In this document: positions 1 through 8,900 of the stretch, piece by piece | How the letters are laid out: each line of letters opens with the position of its first letter | Position numbering within the stretch: the first letter of the stretch is position 1 | NCBI GenBank assembly: GCA_002317385.1 | Contig: DCJH01000006.1 | Location: 43,789 to 107,788, forward strand | DNA length: 64,000 nt | Direction of reading: 5' to 3' | Source: Prevotella sp. UBA1705 | Lineage (GTDB): Bacteria; Bacteroidota; Bacteroidia; Bacteroidales; Bacteroidaceae | Notes under the pieces: model-generated | What the model saw: the letters and a program-made list of their open reading frames with translations, nothing else | Databases searched by the model: none | What the model was told of the DNA's origin: nothing | Translations under genes and position numbers: made by a program

Positions 1-35
1 CGTAGTTTGCAAGATTGCCATCGTCAGATAATCGC

Positions 36-1451
36 ATGAACAGCAGGCCCCATCCACTCGTCGTAGGCATAGCCATCTCGGTCCCACTGCTATGGTGGGC
101 CATCTGCCTTATCCTGCCCACGTTTGACGATTGGACCACTCTTTCCTCACCCAACTACGACCCCGACTACTGGAAATACATCCTCCCCTTCGGACTCACA
201 TGGCGTCCGGGCGATGCCATCATGGGCTATGTCAACGCCTGGAACTATCGCCTCTACCCCACCCTCAACCATACTCTCATCCTCCTGGCCCATTTGGGCA
301 GCACCTATCTCGTGTTCCGACTGGGCCGACTTCTGCATTTCGAGTCGTGGGCCAACGTCATTTCCACCCTGTTTTTCTATTGGTCGCCCTGCATGTTGGG
401 CACGCTTCTGAGCGTCGATGCGCTCAATCAGAGCTACGCCCACCTATGGGGCCTCATGGCCGTGTGGAGCTATCTCTCGTTCGAAAAGTGGAGGAAGTTT
501 GTCCTCTGGACGCTGTTCCTCTTCCTATCCGTAGCCTCTAAGGACAACGGACTGGCCTGGGCCATCGTTCCTCCCATCCTGGCCTATGCCTTCCGGCGCA
601 TCTCCCTACCCACGCTCAGGCACCATCTGGGCTTCGCCCTACTCTTAGTGGCCCTCTATGCAGCCCTCCGACTGCTGCTGCCCGCCACCGACATCCACAA
701 CGGCAGCTATGCCGACGATGTGGTGAGCCTGCACAGTAGGCTCAAGGGCGCAGCCATCTGGCTGGGCTACACCTGGTCGGCCACCGACTATATCGCCCTT
801 TTCCATGCGCCCAGCCGCAACCTGTGGCTCGTGGCTTTCACCTTTTTGTCGTCGCTGCCGTTTATCCTTTCGCTGTTCATGAGGCGCGAGGTGTGGACCA
901 ACCGCACCTTCTGGCTGCTCCTGGCATGTCTTTTCATTGTCGCCTCGCCCCATCTGCTCATCTCGCTGAGCATCATGAACGCCTATGCCTCTCTAAGCAT
1001 GGCCGCCCTGCTCGTAGGCTGGCTGCTATGCCAGAAAACCCAGCTGAAGCGCTCCATGCAGTTTCTCTTCATCTTCTATATGCTCTCGGCGACCATCACC
1101 AACGTACACCATTGGTACATGGCATGGCGCACCTCGCTCCCCGCCAAGACCATCTCCCAAGACATTGTGCGCAAGACCGGGCAGCCCGCCCACCGCGTCT
1201 ATTGCGTCATCATACGCGACGACTATCCCAAATACTCCTCTTTCTGCGTGCCCACCGATGAAGCTATAGGCTGGGGGCGCGCCGTTTGGCAGCAGACGGG
1301 ATATGCTTGGCCACAGACGCTCCGCGACACTTCGATAGACAGAAGTGCGTCGGCACCGCGCGAAGCCACCCTGCTGGCGCGCAAAGCCCTGCACAGCGGC
1401 TACGACTGCGCATGGATCATCAATCAAAAGAAAGTAGAGGTCATAAGATGA
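36..1451 (+). CDS. Polytopic inner-membrane protein, possibly a GT-C type glycosyltransferase
   Basis: A protein of about 471 residues made almost wholly of hydrophobic segments, beginning with a membrane helix at residues 8-28 (VVGIAISVPLLWWAICLIL) followed by a short acidic loop with FDDW. An acidic pair in the first external loop is typical of GT-C enzymes that use lipid-linked sugars, which makes that family a reasonable inference, but I recognise no defining motif. The ATG at 36 is preferred to the in-frame TTG at 15; a stop at 3-5 closes the frame upstream. The stop overlaps the next start (ATGA at 1448-1451), so it is translationally coupled to a GtrB-like transferase. The pair probably moves or adds a sugar to an envelope glycan. 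An O-antigen ligase or flippase-like role is possible. Confidence 0.7.
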   Translation: MNSRPHPLVVGIAISVPLLWWAICLILPTFDDWTTLSSPNYDPDYWKYILPFGLTWRPGDAIMGYVNAWNYRLYPTLNHTLILLAHLGSTYLVFRLGRLLHFESWANVISTLFFYWSPCMLGTLLSVDALNQSYAHLWGLMAVWSYLSFEKWRKFVLWTLFLFLSVASKDNGLAWAIVPPILAYAFRRISLPTLRHHLGFALLLVALYAALRLLLPATDIHNGSYADDVVSLHSRLKGAAIWLGYTWSATDYIALFHAPSRNLWLVAFTFLSSLPFILSLFMRREVWTNRTFWLLLACLFIVASPHLLISLSIMNAYASLSMAALLVGWLLCQKTQLKRSMQFLFIFYMLSATITNVHHWYMAWRTSLPAKTISQDIVRKTGQPAHRVYCVIIRDDYPKYSSFCVPTDEAIGWGRAVWQQTGYAWPQTLRDTSIDRSASAPREATLLARKALHSGYDCAWIINQKKVEVIR

Positions 1452-2395
1452 AAACCATTTCCCTGATCGTGCCTTGCTACAACGAGGAGGCCAATATCCA
1501 GAGTCTTTACGATGCCCTAAGCGTGCTCATGCAGTCTCTACCCAGCTATTCGTTTGAGCTGTTGCTCGTCGACGACGGCAGCACCGACCGCACCTTGGAG
1601 CGCATCAAGAGCCTTCGGGCGCAGGATGCCCGATGCTGCTACATCTCCTTGTCGCGCAATTTCGGCAAGGAGCACGCCCTGCTGGCCGGACTCGACCATG
1701 CCACCGGCCATTGCGCCATCATCATGGATGCCGACCTGCAGCACCCCGTGGAGGTCATTCCACAGATGATTGCGCTCTGGGAGGAGGGCTACGACGACGT
1801 GTATGGCAAGCGCGACGACCGTGGAAAGGAGAGCCTCCTGAGGCGCTTCCTGTCGGTAAGCTACTATCGGTTCCTGCAGAAGATGGCTCGCGTGGATATT
1901 CTTCCCAACGTGGGCGACTTCCGTTTGCTCGACCGTAGGTGCATCGATGCCCTCTGTTCGCTGCGCGAGAGCGAGCGCTACACCAAGGGACTCTACTGCT
2001 GGATAGGCTTCCGCAAACACGAGATCCATTTCGCTCAGGAGAGCCGCCGGCAGGGACGCTCGTCGTTCTCCTACCACCAGCTGTTCAATCTCGCCGTGGA
2101 AGGCATCACCACCTATACCACGGCTCCCCTGCGCATCTCCACCATCCTGGGGCTCATCGTGTCTATTGTAGCCTTTGTCTACATGCTCTATGTGCTCGTC
2201 AAGACCATGGTCGTGGGCGAACCCGTACATGGATTCCCCACGCTCATCATCGTCATTCTCTTTCTCGGCGGCGTGCAGCTCATCTCGCTGGGCATCATCG
2301 GCGAATACCTGGGCCGCATCTTCCACGAGACCAAGCACCGCCCCGCCTACCTCATCCGCGAGAAAGCCCTCACCTCCGACGCTTCCCCCTCCTGA
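1448..2395 (+). CDS. GtrB/DPM1-like family 2 glycosyltransferase
   Basis: A 315-residue GT2 enzyme likely to transfer a sugar from a nucleotide donor to a polyprenyl phosphate at the inner membrane. The N-terminal GT-A fold shows PCYNEE near residue 9, LLVDDGSTDRT around 40, and the metal-binding DADLQHP around 95, followed by GKRDDR and DFRLLDRR. Two membrane helices close the protein (about residues 230-255 and 265-290), the arrangement of GtrB and other dolichyl-phosphate-mannose-synthase-like proteins. It overlaps the upstream membrane protein by four bases, the usual coupling of a polyprenyl-phosphate sugar synthase with the membrane protein that uses its product. The sugar is not predictable from sequence. 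Confidence 0.88.
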   Translation: MKTISLIVPCYNEEANIQSLYDALSVLMQSLPSYSFELLLVDDGSTDRTLERIKSLRAQDARCCYISLSRNFGKEHALLAGLDHATGHCAIIMDADLQHPVEVIPQMIALWEEGYDDVYGKRDDRGKESLLRRFLSVSYYRFLQKMARVDILPNVGDFRLLDRRCIDALCSLRESERYTKGLYCWIGFRKHEIHFAQESRRQGRSSFSYHQLFNLAVEGITTYTTAPLRISTILGLIVSIVAFVYMLYVLVKTMVVGEPVHGFPTLIIVILFLGGVQLISLGIIGEYLGRIFHETKHRPAYLIREKALTSDASPS

Positions 2396-2410
2396 CATCT
2401 CCATCCCAAG

Positions 2411-2798
2411 TTATCCGCACCTCTTTATATTCTTACTTTCTTTCTTTAGATTTAAAAAAAGAAAAGAGTAGTATGATTGGCTGTGGATAACGGGATAACT
2501 CATGGTCTAAATATTTGGTTATTTCGCTATCCACCTTTTATGGCGGTTTATCCACCCTGTAAATGAATAACTTTTCACTGATAATCAATGTATTAAAATA
2601 GTTTTCCACAATATTCTTTGAGCCGTAGAAATGGATAAGTTGATATCTTTTGATGGTGGAAAACTGTGGAAAACCCTCCCTCAAGTGGCTCAAAACCCTG
2701 TGGATATCCACCTCTACCGCCCCTCCTCCGATGGCCTGTGGATAATCCACCAGTTATCAACAGAGTTATCCATAGGGTTTTCCACAGTTTTATCCACA
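2411..2798. other. Candidate chromosomal replication origin (DnaA-box cluster)
   Basis: A gene-free stretch with three perfect DnaA boxes (TTATCCACA or its complement) at 2482-2490, 2737-2745 and 2790-2798. Eight more differ at one position, at 2411, 2548, 2602, 2665, 2699, 2754, 2766 and 2778. Boxes occur in both orientations, several spaced 11-13 bases apart (2754, 2766, 2778, 2790). AT-rich segments at about 2500-2530 and 2560-2605 could be unwinding elements. Eleven such sites in under 400 bases is far above chance and is the classical look of oriC. No dnaA or dnaN is adjacent in this window, as is common in Bacteroidetes. It could instead be a DnaA-titrating cluster. Confidence 0.75.
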
Positions 2799-2808
2799 AT
2801 AATAAAAA

Positions 2809-2966
2809 GCCTCTCTCCCAGCCCCTCCCCCGAAGGGAGGGGAGTAGAATGCTGGATAAACAGATAGAAACAAACGGAAATGATGATCCTTTCCCTCGAA
2901 GGTTGGAAAAAAAAAATCGGCTTAAACAAAGGCTCTGTAGGGATATGCCCCGTGCATGTCCGCACC
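2809..2966 (+). repeat. Composite palindromic repeat, copy A (full length)
   Basis: About 158 bp. It opens with a G/C palindrome (CCCTCCCCCGAAGGGAGGGG), runs through GGATAAACAGATA and CTTAAACAAA, and ends in GTAGGGATATGCCCCGTGCA followed by TGTCCGCACC. The same modules in the same order are found inverted at 3610-3766, and in shortened form at 3033-3125 and 49370-49461. It begins eleven bases after the last DnaA box. Confidence 0.85.
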
Positions 2967-3032
2967 GCCGTATGGCGTTTATCCCTTCTCCGTTTCACCA
3001 ATTATCTTTGATAGGTTGATAGGGCTTGCGCG

Positions 3033-3125
3033 GGTGCGGACATGCACGGGGCATGTCCCTACTGAGCAATTGTTTATCCTGCACATCACTCCCCTCCCTT
3101 CGGGGGAGGGGTTTGGGGGAGAGGC
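3033..3125 (-). repeat. Composite palindromic repeat, copy B (short form)
   Basis: About 93 bp and inverted relative to copy A, with its GGTGCGGACATGCACGGGGC end facing copy A's matching end 66 bases away. The two make a large inverted pair. It lacks the central 60-70 bases of the long form but keeps the GTTTATCCTGCA junction and the CCCTCCC/GGGAGGG palindrome. Confidence 0.85.
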
Positions 3126-3609
3126 CGGTATTTGCATTCATCCACATCAGACTTTATAGATAATTTGATATAGCGAGTATTCCGTCAAGATTATTCCTCA
3201 TTTTCTTAACGAAAAATATCCTTGAAATAGAGAAATAAAGGGCGATTTTAGTGTGCACCCTACCCTATCTACGCTGAATTGGCGCATGATTTTGCCGAGA
3301 TTAGGGCCTTGTTGCATGGTCTCAAAGACTTGTTGGTCTCATCATTGGGTGGGTTTCGAGAGGCGAATAGGTAGAGATGGCAGGAGGAATAGGTAGTTAT
3401 CGCCAAGCCATCTCTACCTATTCGCCAACCCGTTTTTACCTTGATCTTTTAAGATATTGATGGATAGGTAATTACAAAATGGCTGGATTTTGGCGATATT
3501 TCGCAGCGGTGGCTCTTTGTTTTTCATGAAATGTTAAAATAAAGGGGTATCTTAAAAGTATTTCATGGGTATTTTTTCGAAGATAAGAGAGGATAGATAG
3601 GCTCGCGCG
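3126..3609. other. Intergenic stretch, no gene seen; contains a perfect 20-bp hairpin
   Basis: No reading frame here has a plausible start, ribosome site or recognisable protein. Most of it is moderately AT-rich unique sequence. The one clear structure is the perfect inverted repeat at 3362-3426, listed separately. Confidence 0.6.
3362..3426. repeat. Perfect 20-bp inverted repeat (hairpin)
   Basis: The arm GGCGAATAGGTAGAGATGGC at 3362-3381 is matched exactly by its complement at 3407-3426, with a 25-base loop that itself carries AGGTAGTTATCGCC. It has no T tract and no adjacent gene end, so it is not an obvious terminator. Similar AGGTAG-containing perfect hairpins occur at 43933-43981 and 62737-62775. 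Confidence 0.85.
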
Positions 3610-3766
3610 GGTGCGGACATGCACGGGGCATGCCCCTACTAAGCGTTTGTTTAAGCAGTATATTCCTTCCAAGACTCCGAGGGAAGGCGGCATCAGTTTC
3701 CGTTTTTTTATCTGTTTATCCTGCATTTTACTCCCCTCCCTACGGGGGAGGGGTTGGGGGTGAGGC
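3610..3766 (-). repeat. Composite palindromic repeat, copy C (full length)
   Basis: About 157 bp and the inverse of copy A, with the same order of modules: GGTGCGGACATGCACGGGGC, the GTTTAAGCAG junction, a central C/T-rich part, TTTATCTGTTTATCCTGCA and the CCCTCCCTACGGGGGAGGGG palindrome. It lies just beyond the terminator of the SusCD operon. Confidence 0.85.
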
Positions 3767-3773
3767 TCTTAAT

Positions 3774-3820
3774 AAAAAAACTCGGGGACACCCCCGCGCT
3801 GTGGCAAGGGTGTCCCCGAG
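3774..3820 (-). terminator. Rho-independent terminator of the SusC/SusD operon
   Basis: A perfect 13-bp stem (CTCGGGGACACCC at 3781-3793, complement at 3808-3820) is followed on the minus strand by seven T residues at 3780-3774. It starts 22 bases after the SusD stop codon. Confidence 0.92.
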
Positions 3821-3842
3821 GGAAGATAGTTATCTGCAGAGT

Positions 3843-5876
3843 TTATTTCTCGGCAGCCTGATCGGTCTTGGTAGACCAATAGGGGTTCTGATAGAGCGGG
3901 GAAGCGTCGATAGACGCGTGGTCGCTCGCGGTGAGAAGGAACTGGCGCAGCGGCAGCGGCTCAAGGTAATGGGCCATGTGCCAGGTGAGTCCGTCCTTGA
4001 AATTGTTGTTGGTCATCACCACCTCGTGTGGGCGATAGTACTCGCTCAGCGACTTCGACGACACGTTGGCCTTGGATGTTCCGTCGCTGATGAGGTTGTT
4101 GTACCACTTCTCCATCACCGTGTTCCACAGGTGGATGCCCTCAGTGTGCACAGGATTGGCCATGAGCTGGTCGAGCGAGCGCCAGCGCTGCAGGTCCATC
4201 CAGCGCAGTCCTTCGGCCAGGAGCTCGCAGCGACGTTCACGTCGGATGTTGTAAAGCACCTTGTCGTTGAGCAGCGTTCCGGCGCTGTAGGCACCCCAGT
4301 CGCGGGTCTCTTTGCTCATGTCTGTGGCATTGATGGTGGTATTGGGATCCATGGCCGAGCCGGTGAATCCAGCCTTCTCGCGCACCAGTTTCCAATACTC
4401 CAGTATCTTGCCGGAGTTGATGTTCTTGGTGAGCATATACTCAGCTTCCATGTAATTGAGCAGCGCCTCGGTGGCACGGAAGATCTCCAGGGCATTCTCG
4501 CTGCCGCCGTTGGCGGTGAGAGCCTTGTCGAAGGTGCCGCCCTTGCGGATGGTGTAGCCGGTAACGAAACCAGTGGTCTCTACCTTATCGGTGATTCTCG
4601 GCACGGGTTCAAACTCCACATAATGGTCTTCAGACGATGCCATGTTCTTGAAACAGTTGGTCTGTCCGGGCACCTTGAGGAAGATGGTGAGGCGTGGGTC
4701 GCGGTTGGTGGCTACCTTGGCCAGCGACGTATCCTCGTAGGCGTAGGCAGAAGCATAGATGGGTTTGCCGTCCTTCATGAGGTAGCTCTCCACCATGCTG
4801 CGTGTGATGCCAGTGCCGATGTTGCCGGCCTCTACGGCCACCTCCACGTTGTTGCTGATGCCCAAGGAGCGACTGTACTGGCGCCAGAGCAGCACTTCGG
4901 GTGTGCCCGACATGTCGGTGGTGCCCCAGATGTTGAAGTAGGGATTCTCAGGATCGGTGAGACTCTGCGGAATCTTGCCCGTGTTCATCACCAGCTTGCC
5001 CTTATACTTCTCGGCAACTTTCTCTGCTGCCGCCGCGGCTGTCTCGTAGAAGAACTTGGCTTCGCTGTCTATCGAGCCGCTGGGATACTGGTAGTCTTTG
5101 TTGTAGTCCTTGGCAGCGCCGGGCCATCCTGTGCCCTGCGGCACGAAGGGAGTACCCTTGAAGTTGGTGAGCCAGGAGGCCTCGTAGAGGGCTACGCGCG
5201 ATTTGAAGAGGTTGGCGGCATCAGTCGACACACGCACATGCTTCGATTCGAAGTTCTCCTTCAGGTAGGTGAGGGCCGTGTCGAGGTTGTTCACGATGAA
5301 GCGGGCCACCTCGTTGCAGGGCATGCGCTTGTCGGCAGCCACGAGTATAGCCTCGTTGTCGGGCAGCGCCTCGGTAATGATGGGCAGGTCGCCAAAGCGC
5401 TGCAGCAGCTCGAAGTAGGCGTAGGCGCGCATGAAATAGATTTCGCCGATGTACTGGCGGATATTGGCATCCTGACCGGCAATGGCGCCTTCCTTGTATT
5501 TGGCGAGCAGGGAGTTGAGCTGGAAGTTGATGTTTCTCACGTTATTCCAGTTCCAGTTGCCATTGGTATTGCCCGTCTTCCAGAGTCCGGTACCGAATTT
5601 ATTGTCGGGCCAGAGGCTCATCTGGTTGTCGGTATTGTTGTCGTGGGTGTACCATCCGTAGTCCCACTGCCCGTGATAGGGCAGCACGTCTTGATAGAAC
5701 TGGTTGGCCACGGCCTGTGCCTGCGCCTCGGTGGAGTAGAAACCCTCGGGAGTAAGGTTTGAGGGCGGCTCCTGCTGGAGGAAGTCGTTGCACGACGACA
5801 GGGTGAGAGCACTTATACATAGTGTGGCGCCGAATGCGCAACGCATCGTCCCACGTAATATATCTTTGGTTTTCAT
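3843..5876 (-). CDS. SusD/RagB-family surface glycan-binding lipoprotein
   Basis: A 677-residue outer-membrane lipoprotein that would bind a glycan at the cell surface and cap the partner SusC channel. The signal peptide ends in a lipobox L-S-S-C with Cys29 as the acylated residue, followed by NDFLQQEPP, the usual SusD opening. Tetratricopeptide-like helices fill the N-terminal half (for example IYFMRAYAYFELLQRFGDLP), and the C-terminal part has RRERRCELLAEGLRWMDLQR, a very conserved SusD segment. The length is somewhat above the usual 500-650. It is 29 bases downstream of susC and ends in a strong terminator. Substrate unknown; the nearby GH2 enzyme suggests a beta-linked hexoside or glucuronide. 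Confidence 0.96.
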   Translation of the reverse strand: MKTKDILRGTMRCAFGATLCISALTLSSCNDFLQQEPPSNLTPEGFYSTEAQAQAVANQFYQDVLPYHGQWDYGWYTHDNNTDNQMSLWPDNKFGTGLWKTGNTNGNWNWNNVRNINFQLNSLLAKYKEGAIAGQDANIRQYIGEIYFMRAYAYFELLQRFGDLPIITEALPDNEAILVAADKRMPCNEVARFIVNNLDTALTYLKENFESKHVRVSTDAANLFKSRVALYEASWLTNFKGTPFVPQGTGWPGAAKDYNKDYQYPSGSIDSEAKFFYETAAAAAEKVAEKYKGKLVMNTGKIPQSLTDPENPYFNIWGTTDMSGTPEVLLWRQYSRSLGISNNVEVAVEAGNIGTGITRSMVESYLMKDGKPIYASAYAYEDTSLAKVATNRDPRLTIFLKVPGQTNCFKNMASSEDHYVEFEPVPRITDKVETTGFVTGYTIRKGGTFDKALTANGGSENALEIFRATEALLNYMEAEYMLTKNINSGKILEYWKLVREKAGFTGSAMDPNTTINATDMSKETRDWGAYSAGTLLNDKVLYNIRRERRCELLAEGLRWMDLQRWRSLDQLMANPVHTEGIHLWNTVMEKWYNNLISDGTSKANVSSKSLSEYYRPHEVVMTNNNFKDGLTWHMAHYLEPLPLRQFLLTASDHASIDASPLYQNPYWSTKTDQAAEK

Positions 5877-5905
5877 ATCATGTCTTTTTAAGATGTGTGA
5901 TGGGT

Positions 5906-8900
5906 TTAGAAGGTCAGGTTAAGACCGAACGACCAGGTCTTGGAGAGTGGATAGCCGTTGTTCTTGATGCCATTGGTGTCGTAGCCGATGGTCTCGGGGT
6001 CGAACTGGTCGGGCATGTTGCAGATGGTCCAGAGGTTCTCGGCCGAAACAAAGAAGCGCACGTTGCTCACGCCCCAGCGCGAGATGACCGACTTGGGCAG
6101 CGAGTAGCCCAGCTGAAGGTTCTTCAGACGCATGTAGGCGGCATTGATGAGATAGCGGCTCTGCACCTGAACGTTCTTGTCGCTCCATGTGGGACGCGGC
6201 AGGAAGGCATTGGTGTTCTCGCTCTGATAGCCGTTCTGCACCGACCAAGAATTGGCGTCACGATAGTAGTCCTGTACGCCGGTGATGCCCGATGCCCACC
6301 AGGTGCCGCTGGCCGTAGCACCAAACATATACTCGTTGCCGTTCCAGGAACTGCCCACCCAGGAGTCTCTCTTGAGCACACCCTGGAAGAATCCACGGAT
6401 GTCGAAGCCCTTCCAGGCAGCGTTCAAGTCGATGCCGAAGAGGTAACGCGGGGTGCTGTTGCCGATGACCTTGAGGTCGCCGTGGTCGGCAAGCGTACGT
6501 GCTCCGCCCGAGATTTGCTTGTCGCCGTTGATGTCTTTGTACATCACGTCGCCGGCTCCCCAGTTGTTTCCGATGGTGCTCTGGCTGGCCACGGCGAGGT
6601 GCTGGTCCATCTCTTCCTGGCTCTTGGCTATGCCTTCGGTCTCATATCCCCATATCTCGTTGATATATCTACCGGTGATATAGTTGTCGATAGAGTTGGT
6701 GGGGTTGTTGGGATAGCGCGTAATCTTGGTGCGTGCATCCGAGAGATTAACGGTGATGCCATAGGAGAGGCCGTTCTTCAGCACGTCGCGCCAGCTCACC
6801 TGGAGCTCCCATCCTGTGGTGCGGAGGTCGGTGTTGTTGGTCAGAGGCACTGCCGTACCGAGGATTGAGGGCAGCTCGGGAGCGTTGCCCACCATGTTCT
6901 TGGTGTCGCGGATATACCAGTCGAAGGTACCGGTGAGGCGGTTGTTGAAGGCGCCGAAGTCGAGACCTACGTTATAGTTCTGCACGGTTTCCCAGGTGAG
7001 AAGCGTGGAGATGAGTCCGGGAGCATAGGTCACGTTGGGCTTGTTGCCGTTCATGAGCCAGCTTCCTGCAAATGGCGAGTAGGTGATGGTCTGGTAGGTC
7101 TGATACCATCCGTTGGTGTTCTGGTTGCCCAGCGAACCGTAGGAGGCACGGAGCTTCAGGGTATTGATGGTGCTTTCCAGCGGTTTGAAGAAAGCCTCGC
7201 GTGCAATGTTCCATCCCACAGAGAACGAGGGGAAGAGCTTCCACATCTTGTCGGTGCGGAAACGCGATGTTCCGTCGTAGCGCATATTCATCTCAAAGAG
7301 GTAGCGCTCCATGTAGTTGTAGTTGATTCGACCGAAGAATCCGGCTGTCTGCCACTGGTTGCGGGCGCCGTTGGTGCTCGGGGTGATGGCGGTTCCGGTA
7401 TAGCTCAGTCCGGAGGTGAGGTCCACCTGGGGCTTGCTCGGGTCGATGATGCCGTTGCGCTGCAGACCAAACTCGGTGCGCTTGAGTTGCTCGGCCTGGA
7501 AACCTCCCATCACGTGGAAGTTGTGTTTCTCGGCCATCGACCAAGTGTACTCGGAGTAGAGCTGGAAGTTCAGGTAGTTGTCCTTGCGCAGATCCTCATG
7601 CACATTGGAGCCCGTGTTGTAGATCACGGGGTTGCCTGCAACGTCGTGGTTGAAGGTCTGCTGGGAGTCCCAGTGACGGTTGCGGTTGCTGATCTTGTAG
7701 TTGAAGTCTACGTGTGTGACCCAGTTGGCTACCGGTTCGATGTTGAACGAGAGCTGGTGGTCCTGGATATCACTCTGTGTCATGTCCTTGCCTCCGGTGG
7801 CAAGACCGAGCGCGGGCGACGGAGAGGAGTAGTAATAGCCGTTGCGGTCGTAGAGCGGCAGTACCGGCCAGCCCTGACGTGCCATGTCGCTGTAGAGACC
7901 ATTGGTGAGGTTGGCCGGGCGCTTGAAGTCCATGCGGGTGAATCGCATGCTATATTGCATACGGATCCAACTGGCCAACTGTGCTCCGATCTTGGCCGTA
8001 CCGTTGTAGCGCTGGTAGGTATCGGAGTTCAGTTTCATGAATCCGTTGTAGTCGAGATAGTTGAGCGAGGCATAGTAGTTGAACTTCTTGTCGCCTCCGC
8101 TCACGCTGGCGTTGTGCTCCTGTGAGAACGTGTTCTTCTTGTAGACCACGCCATACCAGTCTACGTCGTCTATGCCGTAGCCGTAGCCGTCCTGCCAAGT
8201 GGTGCCGTTGCTCGAGCCGATGGCGTAGAGCGTCTGGCCGTCGGCGGTGGTGCGCTGGCCGGGGCCGCTGGGCGTAGCGTTATGGTATGCCACAATCTGG
8301 GCCATGCGGTCGTTGTTGAAGAACACGCCGTTACCACTGTTGAAGTCGGCGTCGTTCATCCACGAAGCGAAGTCTACAGAGTTCATCATGTGCTTTCCAC
8401 GGATGAGCGAACCTATGCGGAAGCTGTTGTTATAGTTCACCGTCACCTTGCCCGAACCACCTTTCTTGGTGGTGATGAGGATGACGCCGAAGGGTGCGCG
8501 CGAACCATAGATAGACGATGCAGCGGCATCCTTGAGCACGGAGATGCTCTCCACGTCCTGCGGGTTGAGGGCGTTGATGTCGCCTTCCACACCGTCGATG
8601 AGGATGAGCGGGGCGCCGCTCGAACCCTGTCCGATGGTTCCCACACCGCGAACGCTGATGCTCTGGGAAGCGTCGAGGGCTCCACCCGAGTTGGATGCGA
8701 TTTGGAGGCCGGGCACGATACCCTGCAAGGCCTGCGACACATTCTGCACAGGGCGAGACGCCAACTCCTCACCCGTCACCACGCTGACGGCTCCTGTGAG
8801 GTTCACTTTCTTCTGCGTGCCGAAGCCTACCACCACCACTTCGTTGAGGGTAGCATTGTCTTCGAGCAGCTTCACGTGGATAGGACCGCTGCCTACCCTC

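Noticed and set aside
3630..5762. Very long open frame on the plus strand opposite susD
   Set aside because: It is a by-product of the base pattern of the SusD gene on the other strand; the translation has no recognisable domain, and it begins inside an intergenic repeat.
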